Assembly (NCBI GenBank): GCA_963757335.1
Contig: CAVWRJ010000021.1
Coordinates: 372,001 to 436,000, forward strand
Source of the DNA: DASQPA01 sp963757335
GTDB taxonomy: Bacteria; Acidobacteriota; Thermoanaerobaculia; Multivoradales; UBA5704
DNA length: 64,000 bases
Direction of reading: 5' to 3'
Numbering within the stretch: position 1 is the first letter of the stretch; every line of letters begins with the position of its first letter. Positions 16,515-26,000 of the stretch are shown here, in pieces. Under the pieces are notes generated by a model. The model did not search any database and was not told the DNA's origin. It was given only the letters and a program-made list of their open reading frames with translations. Position numbers and translations under genes: made by a program.

Positions 16515-17927
16515 TTAGATGGCGGGAGGGGCAGCGGTGCCGTCGAGCGACTCGGGGGCCGGGGCGATCAGCTCGGCCAGGGTGAGCTCGCCGAGTTGGC
16601 GGCCGCGGGCCTGGGCGAGATCGCCGATCAGGACCTCCATCCGGTCGTGGACAGCGTCGCCCACCGGCTCGACGGCCCGGCGGGCGCGGTGGTCGTAGGC
16701 GGCGAAGACCCGCTCGATGGGCAGGCTCTCCGGGGCGGTCCCCAGGATGTAGCCGGCCCCCCCAGAGCTGCTCCGCAGGAGCTTGTGGGAGAGGAGCGGG
16801 TTGAGCACCCGGTCGAGCCCGCGCGGCTGCACCTGGAGCCGCTCGGCGAGGACCTCGTGGGTCAGGGGCGGCTCGCCAGCGGCGGCGGCGCGGGCGACGA
16901 CGGTCAGGGCGGCGAGCCCCACCCAGGTCCCCTGGAGCGGCTGGTTGGGGTGCGGCCCGAGCGCCAGGGCGGGGAAGTTCTGCGCCGTGTAGGCGGCCTC
17001 GCTGCCGAGGAGGACGATGGTCCAGGTGAGCTCGATCGACATCATGAAGAGGAGGAGGAAGGCGAAGCTCCCGTAGACGATGTTGACGTTCCTGAAGAAC
17101 TCGACGTAGGAGGCGAACCCCTGCCGGAGGAGCTCCAGGAGGATGGCGGCGAAGAGGCCGCCGACCAGGGCGTTTCGCACCTGCACCCGGGTGTAGGGGA
17201 CGACCCAGTAGAGCATGGTGAGACCCACCGCGGTGGCGACGAAGGGGAGCACCTGGAGGAGGACCGAGGCCTCAAAGACTTCGCGGAGCGCCGAGTTCTG
17301 GCGCAGCAGGATGAGGCTCGTGAAGGTGGCGCCCAGCAGGAGCGGCCCCCAGAAGAGGAGGAGGGCGAAGGAGAGCAGCCGGTTTCGCACCGGCCGGCGC
17401 TTCGACACGTTCCAGATCTTGTTGAACGCCTCCTCGATGGTCGCGAAGGCGAAGAGCGAGGTGGCGAAGAAGGCGAGGATGCCGAAGCCGTGGATCGTCC
17501 CCGCCTGGTCGACGAACTGGCGGAGTTTCTCGACCACCGTCTCGTCGGAGTAGGGGAGGACCTGGACGAAAACCTCCAGGCTCCGCCGCTGGTACTGGTT
17601 GAACACCCGGGTGCCGACGAAGGAGAAGGCGGCGAGGAGCGGCACCATCGAGAGCATGGTGACGAAGGCGAGGGCCGAGGCGGTGAGGAAGATGCCGTCC
17701 TGGTGCGCCTGGCGGAGCAGGAAACCCAGGAAGCGCCCAAATTGGATCGCCGTCGCCGGGAAGCTCGGCTGCCGGGAGCTCCGCTTGCCGCCCCGGCCTC
17801 TCTGGGGACGGGGGGACCGCGGGGCTCGCGGGAGGCGCTCCCGCCGGGGCGAGCGCCGCTCCCGCCGGCCGCTCTCTACCACGGCCACGGCTCCCCGGTC
17901 CCCGGACGGGGACCGCAGCCGGCACAT
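16515..17927 (-). CDS. YihY/virulence factor BrkB family membrane protein
   Basis: A YihY-family inner-membrane protein with about six spans between residues 75 and 320, including the conserved LTASALAFVTMLSMVPLLAA and YGSFAFLLLFMMSIELTWTI segments. A C-terminal ~120-residue cytoplasmic extension (PLTHEVLAERLQVQPRGLDR, VLNPLLSHKLLR) looks like a winged helix, as in the longer family members. The N-terminal 50 residues are Arg-rich and may not be translated; the start at 17927 is uncertain, with GTG codons at residues 13 and 15 as alternatives. Function in the family is unsettled (envelope or lipid-related). Confidence 0.85.
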   Translation of the reverse strand: MCRLRSPSGDRGAVAVVESGRRERRSPRRERLPRAPRSPRPQRGRGGKRSSRQPSFPATAIQFGRFLGFLLRQAHQDGIFLTASALAFVTMLSMVPLLAAFSFVGTRVFNQYQRRSLEVFVQVLPYSDETVVEKLRQFVDQAGTIHGFGILAFFATSLFAFATIEEAFNKIWNVSKRRPVRNRLLSFALLLFWGPLLLGATFTSLILLRQNSALREVFEASVLLQVLPFVATAVGLTMLYWVVPYTRVQVRNALVGGLFAAILLELLRQGFASYVEFFRNVNIVYGSFAFLLLFMMSIELTWTIVLLGSEAAYTAQNFPALALGPHPNQPLQGTWVGLAALTVVARAAAAGEPPLTHEVLAERLQVQPRGLDRVLNPLLSHKLLRSSSGGAGYILGTAPESLPIERVFAAYDHRARRAVEPVGDAVHDRMEVLIGDLAQARGRQLGELTLAELIAPAPESLDGTAAPPAI

Positions 17928-18111
17928 ACTGCGCGGGCGCCGTCTGGGGTGGCAGTCGACATGGCAGGGCCTCGGCGCGGAAGTCTACCCCATCCCCACC
18001 CTGGGGATCTCACGGCATGAATCCTGCTACATAGATTGAGTCTTGCGGGGCCTCCTGAACTGGGGAGGCGCCCTTTCCTCTCAACCAGTTCTGATATTCC
18101 GGAGGCAACCC

Positions 18112-18537
18112 ATGGCCGATACACCGATCAGCGACACGCTGGATGATCTCAAGGACAGCGTCAAGGACAACGTCTCCTCGGCTGCCGAAAAGGCACGCAG
18201 CGGGGTGAACGACACGGTCAATACCGCCCGTGACAAGTGGAAGGACGTCAGCGAGGACGTCCAGAACCGCTACAAGAAGGTGAGCTCCGACGTCCGCCGC
18301 GGCGCCGAGCGGGCCAGCGATCAGCTGCGCAAGCAGGCCGAGGCCGCGCGCGAGCGTTACGACGACACCGCGGAGACCGTCCGCGAGGGGTACACCAAGC
18401 TCAAGTCGCAGGCCGGCGACGCCTCGGATCAGCTCAGCACCTACGTGCGCTCGAACCCCGGCAAGTCGGTGTTGATGGCGGCCGGCGTCGGCTTCCTCCT
18501 CGGCCTCCTCTTCCGCGGCCGGAACGACGAGGACTAG
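18112..18537 (+). CDS. DUF883/ElaB-YqjD-like membrane-anchored protein
   Basis: A 141-aa protein. Residues 1-110 are charged, helical and repetitive (DKWKDVSEDVQNRYKKVSSD; heptad-like Ala/Arg/Glu), followed by one C-terminal span (VLMAAGVGFLLGLLF) and a short charged tail, the layout of ElaB/YqjD/DUF883 proteins that tether ribosomes or stress factors to the membrane. The ATG at 18112 has GGAGG 6 nt upstream. A smaller protein of similar layout follows 125 nt downstream. Confidence 0.85.
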   Translation: MADTPISDTLDDLKDSVKDNVSSAAEKARSGVNDTVNTARDKWKDVSEDVQNRYKKVSSDVRRGAERASDQLRKQAEAARERYDDTAETVREGYTKLKSQAGDASDQLSTYVRSNPGKSVLMAAGVGFLLGLLFRGRNDED

Positions 18538-18662
18538 GCACGTCCCTTTAAACCCAGGAGTGGCGGCAGAGCGGAGTGTACGGGCTTGACAGACCGGAGC
18601 TCCTGCCGCCCTCCAGGCTTCGCAGCGAGCTCACAACCGGCATCAACGACGGAGGAGACGAT

Positions 18663-18899
18663 ATGGCTAGCAGTGCTCCGGATTACGCGGACGATCTGGT
18701 CGACGAGCTGATGCCCCCGGGCTTCGACTGGGAGCGCCTGGTGCGCACCTATCCGTACCCGGCGCTGATTTTGGCGGCGCTCGGCGGCTTCATGCTCGGC
18801 CGGCACCGCGGCCCCGTGGTGGTCGCGGCGCTGTCGAGCTTCGCGGCCACCCAGGTGACCCAGGGGGTCAACAGCCTGCTCGGAGACGAGATCCTGTAG
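18663..18899 (+). CDS. Small single-span membrane protein
   Basis: A 78-aa protein with one hydrophobic segment (YPALILAALGGFMLG) followed by a second weak one (PVVVAALSSFAATQV). GGAGGAG 5 nt before the ATG at 18663 fixes the start. It follows the DUF883-like gene, and its span ends in the same G-x-LLG/MLG type motif, so the two may act together at the inner membrane. No known family. The spacer before it contains an 8-bp inverted repeat (GGCGGCAG/CTGCCGCC). Confidence 0.65.
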   Translation: MASSAPDYADDLVDELMPPGFDWERLVRTYPYPALILAALGGFMLGRHRGPVVVAALSSFAATQVTQGVNSLLGDEIL

Positions 18900-18938
18900 A
18901 GTGAAACGGCGCCCGGAACCTTCTACGGACGCCCCACC

Positions 18939-19901
18939 TTGCGCACGATCCTCCACATCTCCGACGTCCACTTCGGACCTCCGCACCTCCCCCGTGTCTC
19001 GGAGGGGGTGCTGGAGCTCATCGCGCTCCGCCGGCCGGACGTCGTCGTCCTCTCGGGCGACCTGACGCAGCGGGCGAAGCCCGAGCAGTTCCGGCAGGCG
19101 CGGCAGTTCGTCGACCGCATCCCCGTCCCCACCCTGGTCGTTCCCGGCAATCACGATGTCCCCATGTACCGGGTGTGGGAACGCTTCTTCGCTCCCTTCA
19201 AGGCCTACCGCGAGAACTTCGCCACCGATCTCGAACCGATCTACCGGGACGACGAGCTGCTCATCGTCGGCATCAACACCGCTTTCAACTGGACGTTCAA
19301 GGACGGCCGGATCAAGCTCCAGCGCCTGCTCGAAGTAGGGGAGCTCTTCGAGCGGACCCCGGAGAGCGTCTTCAAGGTGGCCGTCGCCCATCACCACCTG
19401 ATCCCGCCGCCCAACTTCGGCACCCAGCGGGTGCTCGGCAACGCCTACGAGACGATCGATCTCTTCTCCCAAGTGGGGGTCGACCTCATCCTCTCCGGGC
19501 ACCTGCACCAGGCCTACATCGGGAATTCCGAGGAGTTCTACCCCAAGGGCCGGCCGCCAGTCGTCATCCTCCACTCCGGCACCACCACCTCGAACCGCGG
19601 CCGGGCCGGGGAGCGGGAGAAGAACACCTGCAACTGGATCGCCGTCGACGACCGGTCGCTGGTCGTCTCCCACTTCCGCTGGCACCCCGAGCTCGACCGC
19701 TTCGCCGAGCACAGCCGCCACTGGTACCCCCGCCAGGAGCTCACTCCGTATACCTTGGAAAACTTGAAGGACCCCCAGAGAGCCCCGGACGCCCAAGAGC
19801 CGGTGCCCGAGGCGGCCCCGGAGGGTGGAGCGAGCGGCCCGCTCGCCGAGCCGGCGTCCGGCCCGCTCGCCGAGCCGGCGACCCAGAAGGCCGGCGACTG
19901 A
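18939..19901 (+). CDS. Metallophosphoesterase (CpdA-like)
   Basis: A 320-aa calcineurin-like phosphoesterase with all five metal motifs in order: SDVHFG (D-x-H), LSGDLTQ, PGNHDVP, AHHHL and SGHLHQAY. Spacing resembles cyclic-nucleotide phosphodiesterase CpdA and related class III enzymes. Substrate unproven. Start is TTG at 18939, directly before the family-typical MRTILHISD. The C-terminal 50 residues are a Pro/Glu/Ala tail with a tandem SGPLAEPA repeat from a 24-nt DNA duplication. Ends 7 nt from the convergent TPR gene. Confidence 0.9.
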   Translation: MRTILHISDVHFGPPHLPRVSEGVLELIALRRPDVVVLSGDLTQRAKPEQFRQARQFVDRIPVPTLVVPGNHDVPMYRVWERFFAPFKAYRENFATDLEPIYRDDELLIVGINTAFNWTFKDGRIKLQRLLEVGELFERTPESVFKVAVAHHHLIPPPNFGTQRVLGNAYETIDLFSQVGVDLILSGHLHQAYIGNSEEFYPKGRPPVVILHSGTTTSNRGRAGEREKNTCNWIAVDDRSLVVSHFRWHPELDRFAEHSRHWYPRQELTPYTLENLKDPQRAPDAQEPVPEAAPEGGASGPLAEPASGPLAEPATQKAGD

Positions 19902-19907
19902 GGCCGT

Positions 19908-21272
19908 TTACGCCTCGCGCCAGCCTTCGCGGTCGAACCGCCGGAGCTGGGTCGCGATCTCCGCGCAGAGGGAGAGGGTGGCCCGTTCGGTCTGGACCGC
20001 CTCCTGGAGGAGGAGGAGCGCGGCGATCGCCTCGCGGCGGATCCCCAGGGCGCGGAAGGTGAGGAGCATCTCCTCGGCCAATCGCCCCACCTCGGCGGGC
20101 CGGCCCTGGCGCAGGTAGACGGTCGCGAGGTCGAGCGAGACGAGGGCGACGTCGCCCGGCTTGCCGTGGCTGGCGAAGCCCTGGCGCGCCTCGGCGAAGG
20201 CGGTCCGGGCGCCTTCGAGGTTCCCCAGGGCGGCCGCAATCCGCCCCTCCATCCAGCGCAGCTTGATCCGATCGACCGCCCCGGCGAGGGTGGTGTAGAG
20301 CCCGCCGCTCGTCCCGATCAGGCGCCGGGCGGCGTCGAGCTGCCCTGCCTCGACGAGGAACCAGATGAGGCTGTGGACGGCGGTGAAGAGGAGCGCCGGG
20401 TCGCGGCGCGGATCGAGGAGCGCGATCCCCTCCTCGATCCGCCGGATCGCCCCCCAGGGATCGTTGGCGGTGCCCAGGAGGAGCCCCTGGCTGACCAGGG
20501 AGCGCCCGGCGAGGTGGGACTCGCCGTGGTCGCGGTAGATCGCCTGCACGGCGTCGAGGAGCCGCCCGGCCTCTTCGAACCGTCGCTGGTCGCGGTAGAG
20601 GGAGGCGCAGAGGCCCATGATGCGGGCGAGGATCAGCGGGTCGCCAGTGCCCGCTTCGGCGTGACCGAGGGCGCGGGTCATCTCGCCCTCGGCGTTGGCG
20701 AGGTCGTCGCTCACCCGGCGGGCATTGCCGAGCTCGGCGCGGGCGCGGGCCCGGAGGTCGGCAACCTGCCCCGGCGGGAAGCGCTCGGCCTCCAGCTTGC
20801 TCTCGGCGAGAGTGACGGCGAAAGTGGCGAGGAGGACGGCGCTCTGCGGGTCCTCGTGGACCTGCGCCTGGCTCTCCGCCAGAAACTGCTCGCACCAGCT
20901 GAAGCCACGCCGGCCGCCGGGGTCGCCGGGGCCGCCGGGGAGGGAGGACGGCAGGGCGCTCCCCTGGAGCAGGGCGGCGACCTCGCCGGCCGCAGTCTCT
21001 CGCTCCTGCGACCGTTCCCGCGCGGCGCGGAGAGCGTGCTTGACGGCGCGGGTGACGGGGAACTCGTACTCCCAGCCCAGATTGGGATCGGCGGGATCGG
21101 CGGACGGCTCGGCGCGGCCGGGGTAGAAGAGGACATTGGCCAGCGGGGCGATCACCTCACGGCACAGCTCGCAGCCGCGGAGCAGATGCGCCAGGACGGC
21201 GCTCCTCTCCTGGGCGGACAACCGGGAGGCCAGGAACGCCTCCAGGGCGGCGGGTGTGGGATGGTCGGTCAA
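19908..21272 (-). CDS. Zinc-finger-like N-terminus plus TPR-type repeat protein
   Basis: A 454-aa soluble protein. The N-terminus has HLLRGCELCREVI, the H-x4-C-x2-C pattern of anti-sigma-like zinc fingers (as in proteins whose genes sit near ECF factors), preceded by TPAALEAFLASRLS. Residues 140-450 are helical repeats of TPR type (for example GDPLILARIMGLCASLYRDQ, FEEAGRLLDAVQAIYR, DVALVSLDLATVYLRQGRP). There is no membrane span. It may be a signalling scaffold. No sigma factor gene is adjacent. The start is TTG at 21272 with GGAGGGAG upstream; the codon choice makes the exact start somewhat uncertain. Confidence 0.75.
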   Translation of the reverse strand: MTDHPTPAALEAFLASRLSAQERSAVLAHLLRGCELCREVIAPLANVLFYPGRAEPSADPADPNLGWEYEFPVTRAVKHALRAARERSQERETAAGEVAALLQGSALPSSLPGGPGDPGGRRGFSWCEQFLAESQAQVHEDPQSAVLLATFAVTLAESKLEAERFPPGQVADLRARARAELGNARRVSDDLANAEGEMTRALGHAEAGTGDPLILARIMGLCASLYRDQRRFEEAGRLLDAVQAIYRDHGESHLAGRSLVSQGLLLGTANDPWGAIRRIEEGIALLDPRRDPALLFTAVHSLIWFLVEAGQLDAARRLIGTSGGLYTTLAGAVDRIKLRWMEGRIAAALGNLEGARTAFAEARQGFASHGKPGDVALVSLDLATVYLRQGRPAEVGRLAEEMLLTFRALGIRREAIAALLLLQEAVQTERATLSLCAEIATQLRRFDREGWREA

Positions 21273-21340
21273 TGCCTCTCCCTCCTCTTCGTCCTTGGGA
21301 TCACGGGGCCCTATTGTGACATAGAGCGGGAGGGGAGGGG

Positions 21341-21367
21341 CCGGGAGCGGCGCGGTGCCGCTCCCGG
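21341..21367 (-). terminator. Strong hairpin downstream of small secreted protein gene
   Basis: An 11-bp perfect stem (CCGGGAGCGGC / GCCGCTCCCGG) with a 5-nt loop, between the leftward genes at 21390 and 21272. No T-run, so it may act as a terminator or as an RNA stabiliser. Confidence 0.45.
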
Positions 21368-21389
21368 TCGGGGGAGGGCTCGGTACCGC

Positions 21390-21695
21390 CTAGGGGCGGA
21401 CGAGGGTCGCCGGCGTCTGGCTCAGGGCGCGCTGGCCGTCGGGGTCGATGAAGCCGCCCAGATCGGCATGGAGAGAGGTGAGACCGTGGTGTCCCGAGGC
21501 GTGGCGGACCCCCGGCGCCGGGGCGGTGCCCAGGAGGTTGGCGACCCAGCGCCAGATCTCGGCGAAGAAGCCGGAATCCGCCGTCTCCGCGGGTCGCCGG
21601 CCGGGACCCGCCGCGGCGGCGGGTCCCGCCGACAGAGCCAGGACGGCGGTGATCGCTAGGGCGGCAGAGATACGGCGAGCGGTGGTAGAGGACAT
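21390..21695 (-). CDS. Small secreted protein, 101 aa
   Basis: The N-terminus RRISAALAITAVLALSAGPAAAA is a signal peptide. The mature ~75 residues include FFAEIWRWVANLLGTAP and a His-containing HASGHHGLTSLHADLGGFID. No family recognised. The ribosome site AAAGGAG 5 nt before the ATG is excellent, so this is a real gene despite its size. Upstream (21754-21771) an inverted repeat GCAACGC-TTTT-GCGTTGC lies in the divergent promoter region. Confidence 0.65.
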   Translation of the reverse strand: MSSTTARRISAALAITAVLALSAGPAAAAGPGRRPAETADSGFFAEIWRWVANLLGTAPAPGVRHASGHHGLTSLHADLGGFIDPDGQRALSQTPATLVRP

Positions 21696-21978
21696 GGTTC
21701 TCTCCTTTCCCGGGGGGCGGCCCGGGCGCCCCCATGGCCCCGGTGCCCGCGGGGCAACGCTTTTGCGTTGCGCATATCCCTAGTGTGCCGCCTTTAGGCG
21801 CCGAAGTCCCGAGCCGGCGGGGATGGTTGCGCCTTTCCGTACCCGTGGCGCTCGGAGGAGGGTTTTCCCCAGTGCCGGGAGAGAGGGGGGTTCTACCTGC
21901 GGTGGATGGAAAGCACGTTGCCGAACGCTAAAAACCCGGATCGAGAGGGCGATTCCACCGCCGTGTTAGGCTCGGATC
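21696..21978. other. Divergent intergenic region with hairpin
   Basis: This 283-nt spacer separates the leftward secreted-protein gene and the rightward HTH gene. It holds a 7-bp hairpin with TTTT loop (21754-21771) and a TAGGCT hexamer (21967-21972) placed 6 nt before the HTH ATG. Nothing else is evident. Confidence 0.5.
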
Positions 21979-22395
21979 ATGATCGAGGACGAGATCCGGA
22001 GGGCCACCAAGCTGTTGGCGACTCTGGTCCAGATCGCGGGCATGAACCGCCAGGACCTGGACCGCCTGCTCGGTCAGGGGCGGGGGTATGCGAGCCAGGT
22101 CCTGACCGGCCGGGTGGAGCTCAAGTACCGGCACATCCTCGCCATCCTGGAGGTGGTGGACGTCGAGCCGGCGATCTTCTTCCGCGTCCTCTACACCGAG
22201 CCCGACGAGCCGCGGCAGGGGGCCGGAGGACGGGTGATGGAGCGTCTGCTGGAGCGGCTCCACCAGGCCGGCTATCCGGACCGCCCCGCACCGGCCGAGG
22301 TCCCCCCCGCGGTCGACACCGCCGAGCTCGAACGGCGGATCCAGTCCGTCATCCGCGAGGTCTTCGGCGAGCGCGAGCCGCCTGAAGGGCGGTAA
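21979..22395 (+). CDS. HTH-type (Cro/C1-like) transcriptional regulator
   Basis: A 138-aa protein with an N-terminal helix-turn-helix: LLATLVQIAGMNRQDLDRLL followed by GYASQVLTGRVELKYRHILA, where the recognition helix would be YASQVLTG. The C-terminal half is charged and helical (ELERRIQSVIREVFG). Such proteins regulate their own or neighbouring operons. The DUF1304 gene follows 25 nt downstream, so the two are probably co-transcribed. The start is leaderless by position (TAGGCT then 6 nt then ATG). Confidence 0.78.
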   Translation: MIEDEIRRATKLLATLVQIAGMNRQDLDRLLGQGRGYASQVLTGRVELKYRHILAILEVVDVEPAIFFRVLYTEPDEPRQGAGGRVMERLLERLHQAGYPDRPAPAEVPPAVDTAELERRIQSVIREVFGEREPPEGR

Positions 22396-22420
22396 CTTTC
22401 AATTCGGAGGTCGTGATCGA

Positions 22421-22777
22421 ATGACCCCGGCCGCGAACGTCCTCGTCGGGTTGGTAGCGCTCCTCCACCTCTACTTTTTGGTCCTCGAAATGTTTCTCTG
22501 GGACAAGCCCACCGGCCGGCGGGTCTTCGGCCTGACCCCCGAGTTCGCGGCGGCCTCCAAAGGTCTCGCCGCGAACCAGGGGCTTTATAACGGGTTTCTC
22601 GTCGCCGGCCTGATCTGGGGTTTGAGCCTCGGCACCGCCGGCCATTCGATCGAGATCTTCTTCCTTGCCTGCGTCGTCGTCGCCGGGGTGTTCGGCGCCG
22701 CGACCGTCAACCGCAGAATCCTTTTCGTCCAGGCCCTGCCGGCGGCGGTGGCGCTCGGGTTGGTGCTGTTGTCTTGA
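22421..22777 (+). CDS. DUF1304 family membrane protein
   Basis: A 118-aa inner-membrane protein with four spans and the DUF1304 hallmarks LHLYFLVLEMFLW and NQGLYNGFLVAGL. Function in the family is unknown. Full length for the family. GGAGG lies 8 nt before the ATG. The metH promoter -35 element overlaps its last codons. Confidence 0.9.
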   Translation: MTPAANVLVGLVALLHLYFLVLEMFLWDKPTGRRVFGLTPEFAAASKGLAANQGLYNGFLVAGLIWGLSLGTAGHSIEIFFLACVVVAGVFGAATVNRRILFVQALPAAVALGLVLLS

Positions 22778-22803
22778 CATCCCGGTTCTGCCTGCACTAC
22801 CCT
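22774..22803 (+). promoter_or_regulatory. Promoter of the metH riboswitch transcript
   Basis: Consensus -35 TTGACA (22774-22779), 18-nt spacer, -10 TACCCT (22798-22803). The predicted start near 22810 coincides with the 5' edge of the aptamer. The -35 overlaps the end of the preceding CDS. Confidence 0.75.
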
Positions 22804-22810
22804 CTAAAAA

Positions 22811-22991
22811 GCATTACGAGCGGTCCGGCGCATGGCAGCGCCGGGCTCGGCAACCTGGGACGGACACCCAAGGTGCCCTCCCGGTCCTCCGGCAGCAGTG
22901 GGGGAACGGGGATGCGGTCGCCCTTCAAGGCGACAACCAAGTGTCCGCGGAGAGGAACCCGTACTCGTGATGCCGCGAGACGGGTTTTTTT
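22811..22991 (+). promoter_or_regulatory. SAM-I-clan (SAM-I/IV-like) riboswitch with expression platform
   Basis: The leader of metH holds TACGAG, a CGGCGC/GCGCCG hairpin, then CGGCAACC (22848-22855) and GGTGC (22872-22876), the conserved core words of S-adenosylmethionine aptamers of the SAM-I/SAM-IV clan. An intrinsic terminator closes the element at 22957-22991. When SAM is plentiful the terminator should form and shut off methionine synthase. The exact subtype (SAM-I, IV or the I/IV variant) is my judgement from word order, not from a covariance model. A cobalamin riboswitch was considered but the B12 box is absent. Confidence 0.72.
22957..22991 (+). terminator. Intrinsic terminator of the metH leader
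   Basis: ACCCGT-A-CTCG pairs with CGAG-ACGGGT around an 8-nt loop and is followed by seven T residues (22985-22991). This is the classic attenuator located 35 nt before the metH start. Confidence 0.85.
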
Positions 22992-23025
22992 GTTGCCCGC
23001 TCGAATCCTGGGAGAGGAGCGACCC

Positions 23026-26000
23026 TTGCGCAACGACATCTTCGACGTCCCCGTCCCCGCCCGGCCGGCGGATCTGGACGAACGCCGGGCCCGGCTCGAA
23101 GCCGCCCTGAACGCCCGCATTCTCGTCCTCGACGGCGCGACCGGGACGGCCATGCAGGCCGCGAACCTGACCGCCGAGGACTTCGGCGGCCCCGAGCTCG
23201 AAGGGTGCAACGAGAATCTCTGCGCCACCCGGCCGGACGTGGTCGACCGCGTCCACGAGGTCTACCTGACGGCGGGCTGCGACATCGTCGAGACCAACAC
23301 CTTCGGCGGCACCCCCCTGGTGCTCGGCGAGTACGGACTGGAGGCGGCGGCCTACGAGCTCAACGCCGCCGCCGCCCGCATCGCCCGCGCCGCCTGTGCC
23401 CGCTTCGATTCGGCCCAGAAGCCGCGCTTCGTCGCCGGCTCGATCGGCCCCACGACCCGGGCCATCTCGGTCACCGGCAACATCACCTTCGAGGAGCTGA
23501 CGGCGAACTTCCGGGTCCAGACCCAGGGGCTGATGGCGGGCGGCGCCGACTACCTGCTGATCGAGACCAGCCAGGACACCCGCAACGTCAAGGCTGCCCT
23601 CCTCGCCACCGAGCAGGCCTTCGCCGCTGCCGGCTGGCGGCTCCCGGTGGCGGTCTCCGCCACCATCGAGCCCACCGGCACCATGCTGGGCGGCCAGGAC
23701 GCCGAGGCGTTCGCCGTCTCCATGCTCCACGCCGACCTCCTCTACATCGGCCTCAACTGCGCCACCGGCCCGGAGCTGATGACCGATCACCTCCGCACCC
23801 TCTCCGAGCTCTCCCGCACCCGGATCGCCGTCGTCCCCAACGCCGGCCTGCCGGACGAGGACGGCTGCTACAACGAGGGGGCGGACGTCTTCGAACGGGT
23901 GCTCGGCCGTTTCCTGGACGCCGGCTGGCTGAACCTCGTGGGCGGCTGCTGCGGCACGACCGACGAGCACGTCCGGACCCTCGTGAAGCTCGCCGCCGGC
24001 CGGCCGCCGCGGCCGGTCCCGCACCACCACCGGAGCCTGATCTCGGGGCTGGAGGCGGTCGAGCTCACCGACGACACCCGGCCGCTCCTCGTCGGCGAGC
24101 GCACCAACGTCCTCGGCAGCCGCAAGTTCAAGCGCCTGATCCGCGAGGGCGAGCAGGAGGCGGCGGCGGAGGTCGGCCGGGCGCAGGTCAAGGCCGGCGC
24201 CCAGGTGCTCGACGTCTGCCTCCAGGACCCCGACCGCGAGGAGGTCACCGACGTCGAGGCCTTCCTCGACCGCCTCGTCCGCCTGGTCAAGGTGCCGATC
24301 ATGATCGACTCGACCGACGCCGCCGTCATGGCGCGGGCGCTCACCTACTGCCAGGGCAAGTCGATCCTCAACTCGATCAACCTGGAGGACGGCCGCGCCC
24401 GCTTCGACAAGGTGGTGCCGCTCGCCAGGAGCTTCGGCGCCGCCCTGGTAGTCGGCACGATCGACGAGAAGGGGATGGCGGTCACCGTCGAGCGGAAGGT
24501 CGAGGTGGCACGGCGGAGCTACCAGATGCTGACCGAGATGGGCGTCTGCCCGGAGGACATCTGGTGGGACGCCCTGGTCTTCCCCTGCGGCACGGGCGAT
24601 GCGACCTACCTGGGCTCGGCGGCGCAGACGATCGAGGGGGTGCGGGCGTTAAAGGAGCTCTTCCCCGAGACCAAGACCATCCTGGGCGTCTCGAACGTCA
24701 GCTTCGGCCTCCCCGAGGCCGGCCGGGAGGTCCTGAACTCGGTCTTCCTCTATCACTGCACCAAGGCGGGGCTCGACGCCGCCATCGTCAACGCCGAGAA
24801 GCTCGCGCGCTACGCCGACATCCCGGAGGAGGAGCGGCGGCTCGCCGAGGAGCTGATCTTCCTCCCGGTGGGGGACATCGAGGCCGGCGACCGGGCGGTC
24901 GCCACCTTTACCGCCTACTTCCGCGGCCGCACGTCCGATAGCGGAAAGACCCCGCGGGCCGATCTGCCACTCGAAGAGCGCCTGTCGCGGGCGGTGATCG
25001 AGGGGAGCAAGGAGGGCTTGACCGGCGACCTCGAAACGGCGCTCGCCGATCCCCGCTGGCCGAACCCGCTCGACATCATCAACGGCCCGCTGATGGCCGG
25101 CATGGCCGAGGTCGGCAGGCTCTTCAACGACAACCAGCTGATCGTCGCCGAGGTGCTGCAGAGCGCCGAGGTGATGAAGGCGGCGGTGTCGCAGCTGGAG
25201 CCGCACATGGAGAAGACGGTGGACGGCTCCGGCCGCGGCAAGGTGCTCCTGGCGACCGTCAAGGGGGACGTCCACGACATCGGCAAGAACCTGGTCGACA
25301 TCGTGCTGTCGAACAACGGTTTCACGGTGGTGAACCTGGGGATCAAGGTCCCCTCCGAGCGGCTGATCCAGGCGGCCCGCGAGCACAAGCCGGACGTCAT
25401 CGGCCTCTCCGGCCTCCTCGTCAAGAGCGCCCAGCAGATGGTTTTGACCGCCGAGGACTTGAGAGCCGCGGGGATCTCGGTGCCGCTCTTGGTCGGCGGG
25501 GCGGCGCTCACCCGGCGTTTCACCCATCGGAAGATCGCCCCCGCCTACGGCGCGCTTTGCACCTACGCCAAGGACGCCATGCACGGCCTCGCCCTGGTCG
25601 AGAAGCTGAACGATCCGGCGGCCCGGCCCGACCTGGAACGCGAAGTGGCGGCCTTTCTCCTCTCCGACGCCGCGGCGGCCCCGGCCAACGATGCCGCGCC
25701 GGCCCAGGAGTCCACGGCCTCCACGAGCGCCGACGTCCGCCGGGACCTCCCGGTCCCCCAGCCGCCGGATCTCGATCTCCACGTTCAGGATCTCGACCTC
25801 GATCAGATCTGGGCGCTTCTGAACCCGCAGATGCTCTACGGCAAGCACTTGGGGCTGAAGGGCTCCGCCCGCCAGCTCGACGCGGCGGGCGATCCGAAGT
25901 TCCTGAAGCTCCAGGCGGTGATCGACGAGCTCAAGGAGGTGGCGCGGAACGGCGGCCTGAAAGCGAAGGGAGTCTGGCGCTTCTTCCCGGCCGAGGTGGC

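Noticed and set aside
22811..22991. Cobalamin riboswitch before the B12-dependent metH
   Set aside because: No B12-box-like sequence was found; the CGGCAACC ... GGTGC words fit a SAM-type aptamer.
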